Shown here in pieces: positions 28,038-36,120 of a stretch of DNA of 64,000 nucleotides. A program made the position numbers and the translations under genes. The notes under the pieces were generated by a model that was not told where the DNA came from, did not search any database, and saw nothing but the letters and a program-made list of their open reading frames with translations. Source of the stretch: Hugenholtzia roseola DSM 9546 (lineage in GTDB: Bacteria > Bacteroidota > Bacteroidia > Cytophagales > Bernardetiaceae); NCBI RefSeq assembly GCF_000422585.1, contig NZ_KE383884.1, positions 1 through 64,000 of the forward strand. Reading direction: 5' to 3'. Position 1 is the stretch's first letter, and every line of letters starts with the position of its first letter.

Positions 28038-28565
28038 ATGATGGAAAAATATCTTGCACAACTGATAGAAGACCTGCAAGCAGCGGCTCACAAACCGCTG
28101 CCCATTCCCGATTACAAGACATTGCACCCCGACCACCCCGCCTTAGAATATGAAGGACTCGATTATATTGTGGCTTGGGAAAATACAAAATATAGCCCGA
28201 TTGTCGAGCTTTTCGGTATTCCGCACGAGGCATTTCCGCCACCTGAAAAGCTAACCGAAGCGCAGGTAGAACAGCTTGTAGAGGTCATATTTGAGTTTTT
28301 CCACCAAAGGCAAGTTGAGATTTCTACACCCGACACAGACCCTCCTAAGGAACTGATTTACAAAGCCTTATGCAACTACTGGAAAGAGGGTTCTTTCGCA
28401 CTCCTGCCCCAAGACAAGGATAGCTGGACACAGGTAAGTCTATGTAGTTACAATACCGAACTTTGTTTTTGGGGCGAATACTGCGAATGTATCGGACTCT
28501 ACGACCACGACCTCGAAGACTTCGAAAATTTCAAACCTTCCGACGATTCTCAACTGCCTTTTTAA
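28038..28565 (+). CDS. Conserved acidic Cys-rich protein of unknown function after Cmr module 1
   Basis: A 175-residue protein, reading MMEKYLAQLIEDL at its start; the second Met at 28041 is an equally good start, and the frame upstream to 27945 overlaps cmr6 and is rejected. It is acidic, with a PPPEKLTEAQVEQLV helix in the middle and a cysteine motif near the end (CSYNTELCFWGEYCEC, about residues 137-152). From memory, similar proteins with this C-terminal cysteine pattern occur in Bacteroidota without CRISPR, so it may be a passenger. It starts 12 bp after cmr6, so it is probably in the same transcript, in the position that Csx20 holds after module 2. Confidence 0.7.
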   Translation: MMEKYLAQLIEDLQAAAHKPLPIPDYKTLHPDHPALEYEGLDYIVAWENTKYSPIVELFGIPHEAFPPPEKLTEAQVEQLVEVIFEFFHQRQVEISTPDTDPPKELIYKALCNYWKEGSFALLPQDKDSWTQVSLCSYNTELCFWGEYCECIGLYDHDLEDFENFKPSDDSQLPF

Positions 28566-28587
28566 AACTAAAAATATTGATTATTTA

Positions 28588-28783
28588 CTTGCAAGTATCA
28601 AAAAAAAATTTTATACTTGCAGGGTAGTCTTTCAAATCTAATTTCTTTCCCATGAAAACAATCACTTTTACCTGCGAAACCATCACGCCTATGTTCCTTT
28701 CAGGAGCAGATGGCACTACCCCCGAATTGCGTCCGCCCTCTATCAAAGGGGCGTTGAGGTTTTGGTGGAGGGCGATGAATGGG
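28588..28783 (+). repeat. 196-bp direct repeat, copy 2 (promoter plus cmr1 5' end)
   Basis: Second copy of the block at 19905-20100. It has two base differences in the 64 bp before the ATG and none in the 132 coding bases. It forms the left border of Cmr module 2. Confidence 0.9.
28589..28628 (+). promoter_or_regulatory. Palindromic promoter/operator of Cmr module 2
   Basis: TTG (28589-28591) and TATACTTG (28612-28619) are 20 bp apart within the inverted repeat TTGCAAGTAT / ATACTTGC around A9T4. The outer ACTACCC arm seen on the left of the module 1 copy is missing here, so the outer palindrome is incomplete. The module probably has its own transcription start near 28626. Confidence 0.6.
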
Positions 28784-29761
28784 GAGTTAGCTCAAAATGA
28801 AATCTATTTAGATTTGAAAGACGAAGAGCAAAATATCTTTGGCGGTGTAGGCGGTTTTGTGGCAAATGACAAAAAAACCGATGCCTTGAAAAGTAAATTT
28901 AATGTAAGAGTAAGCAATGTGCATTATGATTTTCCTACAACCATTCAAGAAAGAGATTTTGATGGAAAAGGAGGTTTAGAATACTTCTTTTACCTAATTG
29001 CAGCTGAAATGACTCAAAATAATCAGGCTTTCACAAAAGCTAAATTTGATGTCATCATCACTGCTTATGAAGAAGAGGACTTGCTACAAGCATGTGCCAG
29101 TTTTTGGCTTTTGACTTATTTCGGGGGTTTGGGTTCAAGAGCAAGGCGTGGAGCAGGTAGTTTTGAGATTTATCTTGTGGAAGACAAAGAAAATATTTTA
29201 GAGGGCAAGCTCAAAATGATGCCTGATAATCCTTCAAGAAGTTTTCTTAACGAAGGTTTGAAACAAGTTTCTGCTATTTTGAAAAAAGGAAGTGGGAACG
29301 TTTCTAAAAAGTATAGCACCATTCAGCTCGATAAAATTTATATCGCTAAAAATTCAAAGAATAATTGGAAAGAGGCTTTGAATGAGATTGGTGCATCGAT
29401 GAAAGACTTTCGAACGGATACAGAAAGAAATCCTAAACAGAGAAGATTTACCCAAAAAACACTGAATCAAAAAGCAGCCTTTGGCTTACCCATTTCAGTA
29501 AGGAATGAAGGTAGTAATGTGGAGTTTGATAACCCAGTTGATTTCAATCACCGCTCTTCGCCTCTTTATATTTCAGTAGTAAGGTTGAAAGATAAATTTT
29601 ATTGGACTTTGGTACATTTACAAGGTGAATTTATGCCGCCTAATACCAACATTAATTTTCAGTCAAACGCGTATAACCAGACTTTTAATTGGCAAGATGT
29701 TGATAATCAACTTATCAATAAATTTATTAAAAACAATATTGAACCTAATTCGCACAAATAA
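28652..29761 (+). CDS. cmr1: Type III-B CRISPR RAMP protein Cmr1 (module 2)
   Basis: The second Cmr1, 369 residues. The first 44 residues (through ALRFWWRAMNG) are identical to the module 1 copy in protein and DNA. The rest is diverged but keeps GSRARRGAGSFE near residue 165 and KAAFGLPISV near 273. It should form the 3'-end cap of a separate Cmr complex. Its stop is directly followed by three REP-like palindromes (29775-29865) that separate it from cmr2, whereas only 8 bp separate cmr1 from cmr2 in module 1. This suggests that the palindromes arrived after the operon formed. Confidence 0.95.
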   Translation: MKTITFTCETITPMFLSGADGTTPELRPPSIKGALRFWWRAMNGELAQNEIYLDLKDEEQNIFGGVGGFVANDKKTDALKSKFNVRVSNVHYDFPTTIQERDFDGKGGLEYFFYLIAAEMTQNNQAFTKAKFDVIITAYEEEDLLQACASFWLLTYFGGLGSRARRGAGSFEIYLVEDKENILEGKLKMMPDNPSRSFLNEGLKQVSAILKKGSGNVSKKYSTIQLDKIYIAKNSKNNWKEALNEIGASMKDFRTDTERNPKQRRFTQKTLNQKAAFGLPISVRNEGSNVEFDNPVDFNHRSSPLYISVVRLKDKFYWTLVHLQGEFMPPNTNINFQSNAYNQTFNWQDVDNQLINKFIKNNIEPNSHK

Positions 29762-29774
29762 TCCACGAAAACCT

Positions 29775-29865
29775 CCCACGAATAAATTCGTGGGCTATAT
29801 AAAACGAAATCTAATCCACGGTTTTAATCGTGGGATATTAAACAACCCACGATTTTAATCGTGGG
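29775..29865. repeat. Three REP-like palindromes between cmr1 and cmr2 (module 2)
   Basis: Three hairpins with the common core CCCACGA...TCGTGGG. CCCACGAATAAATTCGTGGG (29775-29794) is a 9-bp stem with a 2-base loop. CCACG...CGTGG (29816-29833) is degenerate. CCCACGATTTTAATCGTGGG (29846-29865) is again a 9-bp stem. They match the elements flanking the TnpA gene at 34.1-34.6 kb. Confidence 0.85.
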
Positions 29866-29886
29866 CTTCACAAACAAAATACAAAT

Positions 29887-31728
29887 ATGAAATACCTATT
29901 CTTACTCACCATATCCCCTGTGCAGTCTTTCATAGAACAGGCACGAAAAACGCAAGACCTTCGGGCAGGCAGTCAGATACTTTCAGACTTGATTGACTTT
30001 GCAATCAAAGAAGTTGAAGGAAGCACTAAAAAAGAAGGTTTTGAATTGATTTTTCCAGATAGTTCGGTACAATCCAAGCCAAACCGCTTTTTGGCGATTA
30101 TTGAGACTGAAGAGAAAATGCAAGTCTTTGGAGATACACTCAAAGAAAAAATTCAATCTCATTTTTTAGAACAAGCGGAGCAGTGTTTGTCTAAAACAGG
30201 ATTCTATGCAAACTGCAAAGCCCAATTAGAGGATTTTTTCAAAATCTTTTGGGTTGCTAAGGAGTATAAAGACAATGAACCGTATGAACCTCAGCACGAA
30301 CGCATTGAGCAACTCTTAGGGGCAGTAAAAGCAAATCGCCCTTTTAAGCAATTAGAAGAAAAGGGTAGAAAATGTAGCCTCAATGGTGAATTGAATGTCA
30401 AGTTTTATCGCCTGACAGATAAGGAAAAAGAAAGTGAGGTAAAAAAAGAAGACAAAAAACTTTTTACCAAAGAGGTCTGTGTGGTGGGGTATAAAGACTC
30501 TAAAAAGATAAACCTTGAAGACCTACAAGCAGGTGAAGGGCTTTGTGCTATTTCTTTTCTGAAAAGGGTTTGGAAAATCAAAGAAAGTTCATTCCCTTCT
30601 GTTTCAGAAATTGCTTTGATGAATGTCATCAACCAACTCAAAGAAACAAGAGAAGCAGATGTACTGAGTTCAATAAAGTTGATAGCAGCCATCAATGAAC
30701 AATTTTTCTATGAAGATGCCCTAACTCAAAAAGAGTTTGACCGTGTGATGGAAATCTCAAGTCAAAAAGGGAAAGCAAATCTTGAATCCATCAAAGAGTT
30801 ACAGGGTAACATAGCAAGAGCCGCTAAAAAACTAAACCTTCAACTCTCAAAATACTACGCCATTCTCGTTTTTGATGCTGATAGTATGGGTAATAAACTA
30901 AAAAATAAACCCAAAGAGTACCAAAAAGCTCTTTCTAAATGCTTAGGAAATTTTGCTGCAAAAGCTACTGACTATATTGATGGTAAAAAAGGTGAGGTTC
31001 AAAAAGGCAAAACCGTTTATGCGGGTGGTGATGATTTCTTAGGCTTTATCAATTTGGATTATCTCTTCGAGGCAATGAAGTGGCTCCGAGAAGGTTTTGA
31101 TACCACTATTAACAAAGGAATGGAAACCGAAGGACATGAAAGCCCCAAACTAACCTTTTCGGCAGGTGTCGCCATAGCTCACTACAAAACCCCTTTGAGC
31201 GAGGTATTGAGTTGGGCAAGAGCTTCGGAAAAATTAGCCAAGAAGAAATACAACTATGCAAAACCTGCTAAAAATGCTTTTTGCCTCTCCGTACTAAAAG
31301 GTTCGGGTGAAATCCGTCAATCTACTTGGAAATGGTCTTATGAGGAAAATAATCTAACCGCTACCCTTGATATTATTGGCGAATTAGTGCAAAAATTAGT
31401 CAATGAAGAACTCTCAAGCACTTTTATCAAGAGCCTGAATGTAGAATTTAGGAAGTTGATTGGTGAAAATGGAACAATCCCGACTATTCATAAACCTATA
31501 TTGGAGTGGGAGCTACAAAGACTCATGGTTAGGGCAAAAAATAGTGATAAATACAAAGGTAGCCTTTCAGATTTGACTTCAAAAACTTTTGAGTTAGTAT
31601 CAAACGAAAATGCTACAAGAGTTTCCAAAGACATTGATATTAGGAATTTTACCCAGCTCTTAGATGTCGTAGATTTTTTGCATCGTCATATCAATCCTAT
31701 TTCCCAACTTGAAACCACAGAAGCCTAA
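29887..31728 (+). CDS. cmr2: Cas10/Cmr2, cyclic oligoadenylate synthase subunit (module 2)
   Basis: The large subunit of module 2, 613 residues. Like its module 1 paralogue it lacks the N-terminal HD nuclease and starts with LLTISPVQSFIEQARKTQDL. The cyclase motif GGDD is at residues 380-383 (31024-31035), preceded by FDADSMG, so second-messenger synthesis should be active. The zinc site is reduced in the same way as in module 1: CSLNG at Cys163 and LCAIS at Cys220, each lacking the second cysteine. It overlaps cmr3 by one base (TAATG). It is about 50 residues shorter than the module 1 copy, partly through a shorter segment before the second palm domain. Confidence 0.95.
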   Translation: MKYLFLLTISPVQSFIEQARKTQDLRAGSQILSDLIDFAIKEVEGSTKKEGFELIFPDSSVQSKPNRFLAIIETEEKMQVFGDTLKEKIQSHFLEQAEQCLSKTGFYANCKAQLEDFFKIFWVAKEYKDNEPYEPQHERIEQLLGAVKANRPFKQLEEKGRKCSLNGELNVKFYRLTDKEKESEVKKEDKKLFTKEVCVVGYKDSKKINLEDLQAGEGLCAISFLKRVWKIKESSFPSVSEIALMNVINQLKETREADVLSSIKLIAAINEQFFYEDALTQKEFDRVMEISSQKGKANLESIKELQGNIARAAKKLNLQLSKYYAILVFDADSMGNKLKNKPKEYQKALSKCLGNFAAKATDYIDGKKGEVQKGKTVYAGGDDFLGFINLDYLFEAMKWLREGFDTTINKGMETEGHESPKLTFSAGVAIAHYKTPLSEVLSWARASEKLAKKKYNYAKPAKNAFCLSVLKGSGEIRQSTWKWSYEENNLTATLDIIGELVQKLVNEELSSTFIKSLNVEFRKLIGENGTIPTIHKPILEWELQRLMVRAKNSDKYKGSLSDLTSKTFELVSNENATRVSKDIDIRNFTQLLDVVDFLHRHINPISQLETTEA

Positions 31729-32891
31729 TGATACTACAAATTGAAGCCGTAGATACCCTGTTTTTCCGCGATGGAAAACCCTTTGAAATGGGTGATGAAG
31801 TTTGGGCAAATGGCATTTTCCCACCTCTGCCTTCGGTCTTTTATGGAGCAATCCGTACTACTTATTTTTCACAATATCCTGAAAAACTATCTCTTGTAAA
31901 TACCGAAAATGACCCTACCAAAAAGTTGAAAATTAAGGGTGTATATCTTTTAAAGGGTACAAGACCACATTTCACAATGCCTACTGAAATGGTGGAAAAA
32001 GAGTTTTTGGTGCAAGAAGGAATGGAGCAAAAGGAAAGTCGAGCATTCTACGAAAACAATCCTATCCAAAATGAAGTGGTTTTTAGTTCTAACCCTTTGT
32101 TTCTAAATCCCTACGGCGAAGTAGAGGGAGCTAATGGATTTATAGAGAGAGGACTTCTAAACAAATACTTAAAAGATGAATTTGAAGCTACCAAAGATTA
32201 CTATGAGTTGAATAATTACATTTCAGACGAATACAAAGTAGGCATAGGTAGGCAAAATGCTACCCGAACTACAGAAGAAGGGAAACTCTATCGGGTCAAG
32301 CTCAATCACTTGGAAACCATAGAGCGTGCAGGAAAGGAAATTCGTCGCAATAAAACCTACTTTTTAGTCGATATAAATCTTGAAGTTTTGGGAGGAGACT
32401 TTAAACCTAATTTCTTGAAACTGGGCGGCGAAAATAAAATAGCCTTGTGTTCTAAATATGACAAGGCAATCAAAATAGAACAGCCTGAAATAGGAAAGTT
32501 CTTTAAACTTTATTTCCTAAGTCCTGCAATTTTTAAGAAGTCAGAAGATAAAGAACATCGAGGCGAAGGGGGATGGCTGCCTGATTGCTTTGTGCTTGAC
32601 CAAACTCAAAAAGCCTACATTGGCACGTGGAAAGGAGTAAAACTCAAACTTCTCCGCAGTTTTGTAAATGGCTCGGTAGCTGTGGGAGGCTTTGACGTTA
32701 AAGAAAAGCAGCCTAAACCCATGTACAAAGCCGTACCTGCGGGTACAGTTTATCATTTTGAAATTTTGGAAAACTCTTACAGTTTGGATATACATCAAGT
32801 TTTCGGCAATCTTGATACCCCTCTTTCTGATGAATATGCGGAACAGGGATTCGGTTTGTCTATTGTCGGATTTTTAAACGAAACAAACTAA
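31728..32891 (+). CDS. cmr3: Type III-B CRISPR RAMP protein Cmr3 (module 2)
   Basis: Cmr3 of module 2, 387 residues, the subunit that grips the 5' tag of the crRNA. It keeps DTLFFRDGKPFEMGDEVWAN (residues 8-27), FPPLPSVFYGAIRTTY, GRQNATRTTEEGKLYR and the C-terminal GGFDVKEKQPKPMYKAVPAG. Its start overlaps the cmr2 stop and its stop overlaps the start of the CARF gene by one base, so the three genes are translationally coupled. It is clearly diverged from the module 1 copy in the middle and in the spacing of its loops. Confidence 0.93.
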   Translation: MILQIEAVDTLFFRDGKPFEMGDEVWANGIFPPLPSVFYGAIRTTYFSQYPEKLSLVNTENDPTKKLKIKGVYLLKGTRPHFTMPTEMVEKEFLVQEGMEQKESRAFYENNPIQNEVVFSSNPLFLNPYGEVEGANGFIERGLLNKYLKDEFEATKDYYELNNYISDEYKVGIGRQNATRTTEEGKLYRVKLNHLETIERAGKEIRRNKTYFLVDINLEVLGGDFKPNFLKLGGENKIALCSKYDKAIKIEQPEIGKFFKLYFLSPAIFKKSEDKEHRGEGGWLPDCFVLDQTQKAYIGTWKGVKLKLLRSFVNGSVAVGGFDVKEKQPKPMYKAVPAGTVYHFEILENSYSLDIHQVFGNLDTPLSDEYAEQGFGLSIVGFLNETN

Positions 32892-33991
32892 TGAAGCATA
32901 TTATAGTCATTACCACAGTTGGCACTTCCATGTTTACGAACTACAAGGGAAGTGAGCATTACAAAACCTCTTGGGACAGAATCAAAGACCAACCTTTTAA
33001 AAATTGGGACGATTTTGAGGAGGATATTGAGGAAGTACAAACCACTATTGAGGCGTGGAATGGATTTTCTTGTGCCGAGTTGCAAACCTTAAAAAAATTG
33101 CAAGAAAGACATGAAACTGTTAGTACCTACTTAGTAACGTCAGATACCATAACGAGCTACTTAGCAGGTAAAATTTTGGAAAAAGCATTGGCTCAAAAAA
33201 ACATTACAGTTCAAGAACTCAAAAAAATTGAAGAATTTGATGTTTTGAGTAAAGATAAATTTAAAATTAGACGAGGGTTTGACAATTATGTAAAATACCT
33301 GATTGAAACTTACGTGGAAGGCTACAATATTTCTGGTGGTTACAAAGCTATTATTCCTATCACAACACTAATAGCATCACTCAAAAAGGCTTCATTATTC
33401 TACAATTTTGAGGACTCAGAGATGTTAATAGAAGTTCCGCCATTTCCTTACGATTGGCAAATAGAAAGATTTGAAAAATTTGAGGAGTTCTTCAAAAAAA
33501 TTCAAGAAGAGGGTTTTATTAATATCGAATCTTCTGAGTATAAATCTTTTTTAGAAAGTATCCCTTTACCTGAAGACCGCAAACTACTACAAACCCTTAC
33601 TATAATAGAGGATGATTTAATCTGTGAAAGCCAGATAGGAAAGATTTACAAAAAAGCTTATGAAGAAAACAAAAAGTTAGAACTTATTGAAACTAAATTA
33701 GAACCCGAGGTCAAGGATTTTAAGTTAGCTGATACTCATCACGGAAATAATAAACTTGAAAAATTTTGGAAGAAAATACGAAAATCTAAATATATAATTT
33801 CTTGTGTAAATTCTATCGCTTGGGATAGTTATGCAAGAAGTTTGATAGGTAAAAAAGATAACAATGGACAGATAGAGGTATTTCTGTATTGGGAGGATGA
33901 AGGGTTTGGTATGAAAATTCAAACTACTGGTAGAAATCTTCGAGAGACTGAAAAAATTGCAGAAATACTTGAAAATGAGTATGATAAATAA
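32891..33991 (+). CDS. CARF-domain effector of Cmr module 2 (APE2256/TIGR02619-like)
   Basis: A 366-residue protein whose N-terminal CARF domain shows VITTVGTSMFTNY at residues 5-17, LVTSDTITSYLAG near 78, and the second ligand loop NISGGYKAIIPITT (residues 146-159). This layout resembles the APE2256/TIGR02619 group of CRISPR proteins. The C-terminal 100 residues carry DTHHGNNKLEKFWKKI and QTTGRNLRETEKIAEIL, motifs absent from the module 1 effector. So the sensor is shared in type but the output domain differs. A RelE-like toxin is possible but not shown. It overlaps cmr3 by one base and would respond to cyclic oligoadenylate from the module 2 Cas10, or from both. Confidence 0.82.
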   Translation: MKHIIVITTVGTSMFTNYKGSEHYKTSWDRIKDQPFKNWDDFEEDIEEVQTTIEAWNGFSCAELQTLKKLQERHETVSTYLVTSDTITSYLAGKILEKALAQKNITVQELKKIEEFDVLSKDKFKIRRGFDNYVKYLIETYVEGYNISGGYKAIIPITTLIASLKKASLFYNFEDSEMLIEVPPFPYDWQIERFEKFEEFFKKIQEEGFINIESSEYKSFLESIPLPEDRKLLQTLTIIEDDLICESQIGKIYKKAYEENKKLELIETKLEPEVKDFKLADTHHGNNKLEKFWKKIRKSKYIISCVNSIAWDSYARSLIGKKDNNGQIEVFLYWEDEGFGMKIQTTGRNLRETEKIAEILENEYDK

Positions 33992-34044
33992 AATTATATT
34001 CATTTCATTAAAATCGTGGATTACATCAGACGGCAACAACAAAG

Positions 34045-34105
34045 CCCACGAATTTATTCGTGGGGATAGGAAGAATAGACGAACCCCAAACCGTTTTCAC
34101 GGTTT
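34045..34105. repeat. REP-like palindrome and left hairpin of the TnpA element
   Basis: CCCACGAATTTATTCGTGGG (34045-34064) is a perfect palindrome. AAACCG/CGGTTT (34088-34105) is a second small hairpin 15 bp before the tnpA start. Together with the matching hairpins at the right end they look like the subterminal structures of an IS200-type element. Confidence 0.8.
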
Positions 34106-34120
34106 CAAAAACAGAGAGTT

Positions 34121-34570
34121 ATGGCACATTCTTACGTCAAAATATGGGTACATGCGGTTTTCGGCACAAAGTATAGGCAAAACCTGATTGTACCCGAAAT
34201 CAAAAAAACAGTCCATCAAATCATCATAGACGAGTTGAAGGGCTTAGGTTGTTCATTAATGGCTATCAACAGTATGCCTGACCATGTACACATTCTATTC
34301 TTGTTAAACCGAAACAAAAACATTGCTGAAGTGATGAAACAAGTCAAAGGCGGAAGTTCGTATCGAATCAATCAACAAGACTTGACTCCTGAAAAATTTG
34401 CTTGGCAAGTGGGCTACGGAGCATTTTCAGTAAGCGAGTCTGTTATTGATAAGGTGAAAGACTACATCAAAAATCAAGAGATGCACCATCAAAAACTAAC
34501 CTTTCAAGAAGAATACAAGCGTTTTGTGGAGCTGCACGGATTCATTTTTGAGGGAGATACAAACGGTTAA
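34121..34570 (+). CDS. tnpA: IS200/IS605-type Y1 (REP-associated) transposase
   Basis: A 149-residue HUH single-strand transposase. The metal-binding motif is DHVHILF (about residues 47-53) and the catalytic tyrosine is in KVKDYIKNQEMHH near residue 113. The GYGAFSVS block is typical of the Bacteroidota branch. Such enzymes move as single strands and recognise hairpins, and relatives called RAYTs are tied to REP sequences. It is flanked on both sides by CCCACGA...TCGTGGG palindromes and by AAACCG or AAACGGTT hairpins. It sits between the CARF gene and cmr4 of module 2 without breaking either. It appears intact. Confidence 0.93.
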   Translation: MAHSYVKIWVHAVFGTKYRQNLIVPEIKKTVHQIIIDELKGLGCSLMAINSMPDHVHILFLLNRNKNIAEVMKQVKGGSSYRINQQDLTPEKFAWQVGYGAFSVSESVIDKVKDYIKNQEMHHQKLTFQEEYKRFVELHGFIFEGDTNG

Positions 34571-34720
34571 AACCGTTTGGTTGGCTGCGGATACGTCAGC
34601 CCCACGAATAAATTCGTGGGCTATATCCAACCACAAACGAACCGATGGAAAACCAAACAACGGAACAACAAAACCCACGACTTCAGTCGTGGGAAAAAAA
34701 GACAACACGATTTTAATCGT
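34561..34720. repeat. Right-end hairpins and REP-like palindromes after tnpA
   Basis: AAACGGTTAAAACCGTTT (34561-34578) is a perfect 8-bp stem overlapping the tnpA stop. GGCTG...CAGCC lies at 34583-34601. CCCACGAATAAATTCGTGGG (34601-34620) and CCCACGACTTCAGTCGTGGG (34674-34693) are perfect REP-like hairpins. CACGATTTTAATCGTAGG near 34706-34722 is a decayed copy. Confidence 0.85.
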
Positions 34721-34755
34721 AGGAAATTACAGAAACGAAACAAAATCATAAATAT

Positions 34756-35721
34756 ATGTACAAACTCGCAAAACCGTTATTCTTACATTGCCAAAGCCCG
34801 ATGCACGTAGGCTCTGGTTCAGATTTGGGCTTAGTAGATTTGCCCATTCAACGTGAAAGCCATACAGGTTTTCCCAAAATCGAAGCCTCTTCTTTAAAGG
34901 GAGCTATTCGCGAACACTTTGAGGGAAAGGCTACCAATGATAACGACTGGTATGATATTCAGTTAGCTTTTGGCTTCGACAAAGACAGTCTTCCACCCAA
35001 TGTAGAAAGCAAATTTAAGGACAGCAAAGACCGTGATTTTTCTGGTGCTTTAGCTTTTTCAGATGCTCGTTTGCTATTCTTTCCTGTAAAATCTTTCAAA
35101 GGCATTTTTGCTTATGTAACCTGTCCGCAGGTTTTGACAAGATTTAAAAATGATTTGAAAATTTGTGGAAGGCAAGATACAAACATCAACGCCTTACATG
35201 ATGCCCTTAAGTTGGTAGGAATTGAAAATACAGTAGCTGATAAGAACCACCTTTGCACTAACAACGGTGTAGATGAACTTCAAGTTATTTTAGAGGAATA
35301 TGCCTTTGAGGTCACAGAAAATGAAAATACAAAGGCATTAGCCGCCGCTTTATCCGAACACTTGGAAATTCATATCGATGAGAGAATTGTGATTCTGCCC
35401 GACAATGTATTTTCCGACTTTGTAAAACTCTATACCGAAGTCATCACCCGAAACAAGATAGACAATGCCAAAGGCACGGTAGCCAAAGGCGCACTTTTTA
35501 CGGAAGAGTATCTGCCTGCCGAAAGCATCTTGTATTCACTCATCTTTGCCAATTCTATCTTCACTGCCAACGATGAAAGGAAAGGTTCTTTTGTAAAAGA
35601 TGAAAAAGAAAGCGAAGAGCAAAAAGTGCAGAAATACTTTGCTTCAAAAGTCAACAACTCTTTCATGCAAATAGGCGGAAACTCTACACTTGGTAAAGGA
35701 ATTGTAAAAACCAAATTTTAA
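34756..35721 (+). CDS. cmr4: Type III-B CRISPR RAMP protein Cmr4, backbone RNase (module 2)
   Basis: Cmr4 of module 2, 321 residues. The N-terminus reads SPMHVGSGSDLGLVDLPIQR with the catalytic Asp28 conserved, then ASSLKGAIRE, FSGALAFSDARLLFFPVKSFKG, TEEYLPAESILY, and the C-terminal QIGGNSTLGKGIV. It should form the target-cutting backbone of the second complex. It is separated from the CARF gene by 764 bp containing the TnpA element and palindromes, compared with 89 bp in module 1. Expression of cmr4-cmr5-cmr6 therefore depends on read-through or on a promoter within the insert, which I could not identify. Confidence 0.95.
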   Translation: MYKLAKPLFLHCQSPMHVGSGSDLGLVDLPIQRESHTGFPKIEASSLKGAIREHFEGKATNDNDWYDIQLAFGFDKDSLPPNVESKFKDSKDRDFSGALAFSDARLLFFPVKSFKGIFAYVTCPQVLTRFKNDLKICGRQDTNINALHDALKLVGIENTVADKNHLCTNNGVDELQVILEEYAFEVTENENTKALAAALSEHLEIHIDERIVILPDNVFSDFVKLYTEVITRNKIDNAKGTVAKGALFTEEYLPAESILYSLIFANSIFTANDERKGSFVKDEKESEEQKVQKYFASKVNNSFMQIGGNSTLGKGIVKTKF

Positions 35722-35727
35722 AACACT

Positions 35728-36108
35728 ATGGAAAACCCAAGACTCAACATTGAACAACAAAGGGCAAAGTTTGCTTTTGACCATAGAACAAGCAAATTAA
35801 GTTCAAACTATGATGCAATGGTGAAAAAGTTGCCCGCTTACGTTCAAACCAATGGTTTTGTCTATGCAATGGCTTTTTTAGCGGAAAAAGACAAAGGAGT
35901 CTTTGAAACCATTTGGAAGTGGCATTGTAATTCATCGGAAAATACAATGAAATTACCTGCTCTGAACGGGATAAGCAAAGGAAATTTTTTACCCGTTTTG
36001 ATAAATCTTGAAGATGAGAAAATAAGGCTCATTACTATGGAAACCCTTGCCCTTTTCACTTGGTTACGCCGATTTGTCGATGATGAAAAAGCTACTGAAC
36101 AATCCTAA
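35728..36108 (+). CDS. cmr5: Type III-B CRISPR small subunit Cmr5 (module 2)
   Basis: Cmr5, 126 residues, all-helical, placed 6 bp after cmr4 and 12 bp before cmr6. The conserved core KKLPAYVQTNGFVYAMAFLAE at about residues 32-52 matches that of the module 1 copy (KKVPALIQTNGLLYTLAYLK). Sequence outside this core is strongly diverged, as expected for the small subunit. It would sit along the Cmr4 filament and help to position the target RNA. Confidence 0.9.
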   Translation: MENPRLNIEQQRAKFAFDHRTSKLSSNYDAMVKKLPAYVQTNGFVYAMAFLAEKDKGVFETIWKWHCNSSENTMKLPALNGISKGNFLPVLINLEDEKIRLITMETLALFTWLRRFVDDEKATEQS

Positions 36109-36120
36109 CCCCATAAAAAC

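Noticed and set aside
34121-34570. TnpA as a CRISPR-associated or retron-like enzyme
   Set aside because: The HUH and tyrosine motifs and the flanking hairpins are those of IS200-type elements. Its place in the operon is better explained by insertion.
29775-34720. Repeated CCCACGA...TCGTGGG hairpins as a possible CRISPR array
   Set aside because: The spacing is irregular, copies lie on both sides of intact genes, and no spacers of constant size separate them. They fit REP-like elements linked to TnpA.
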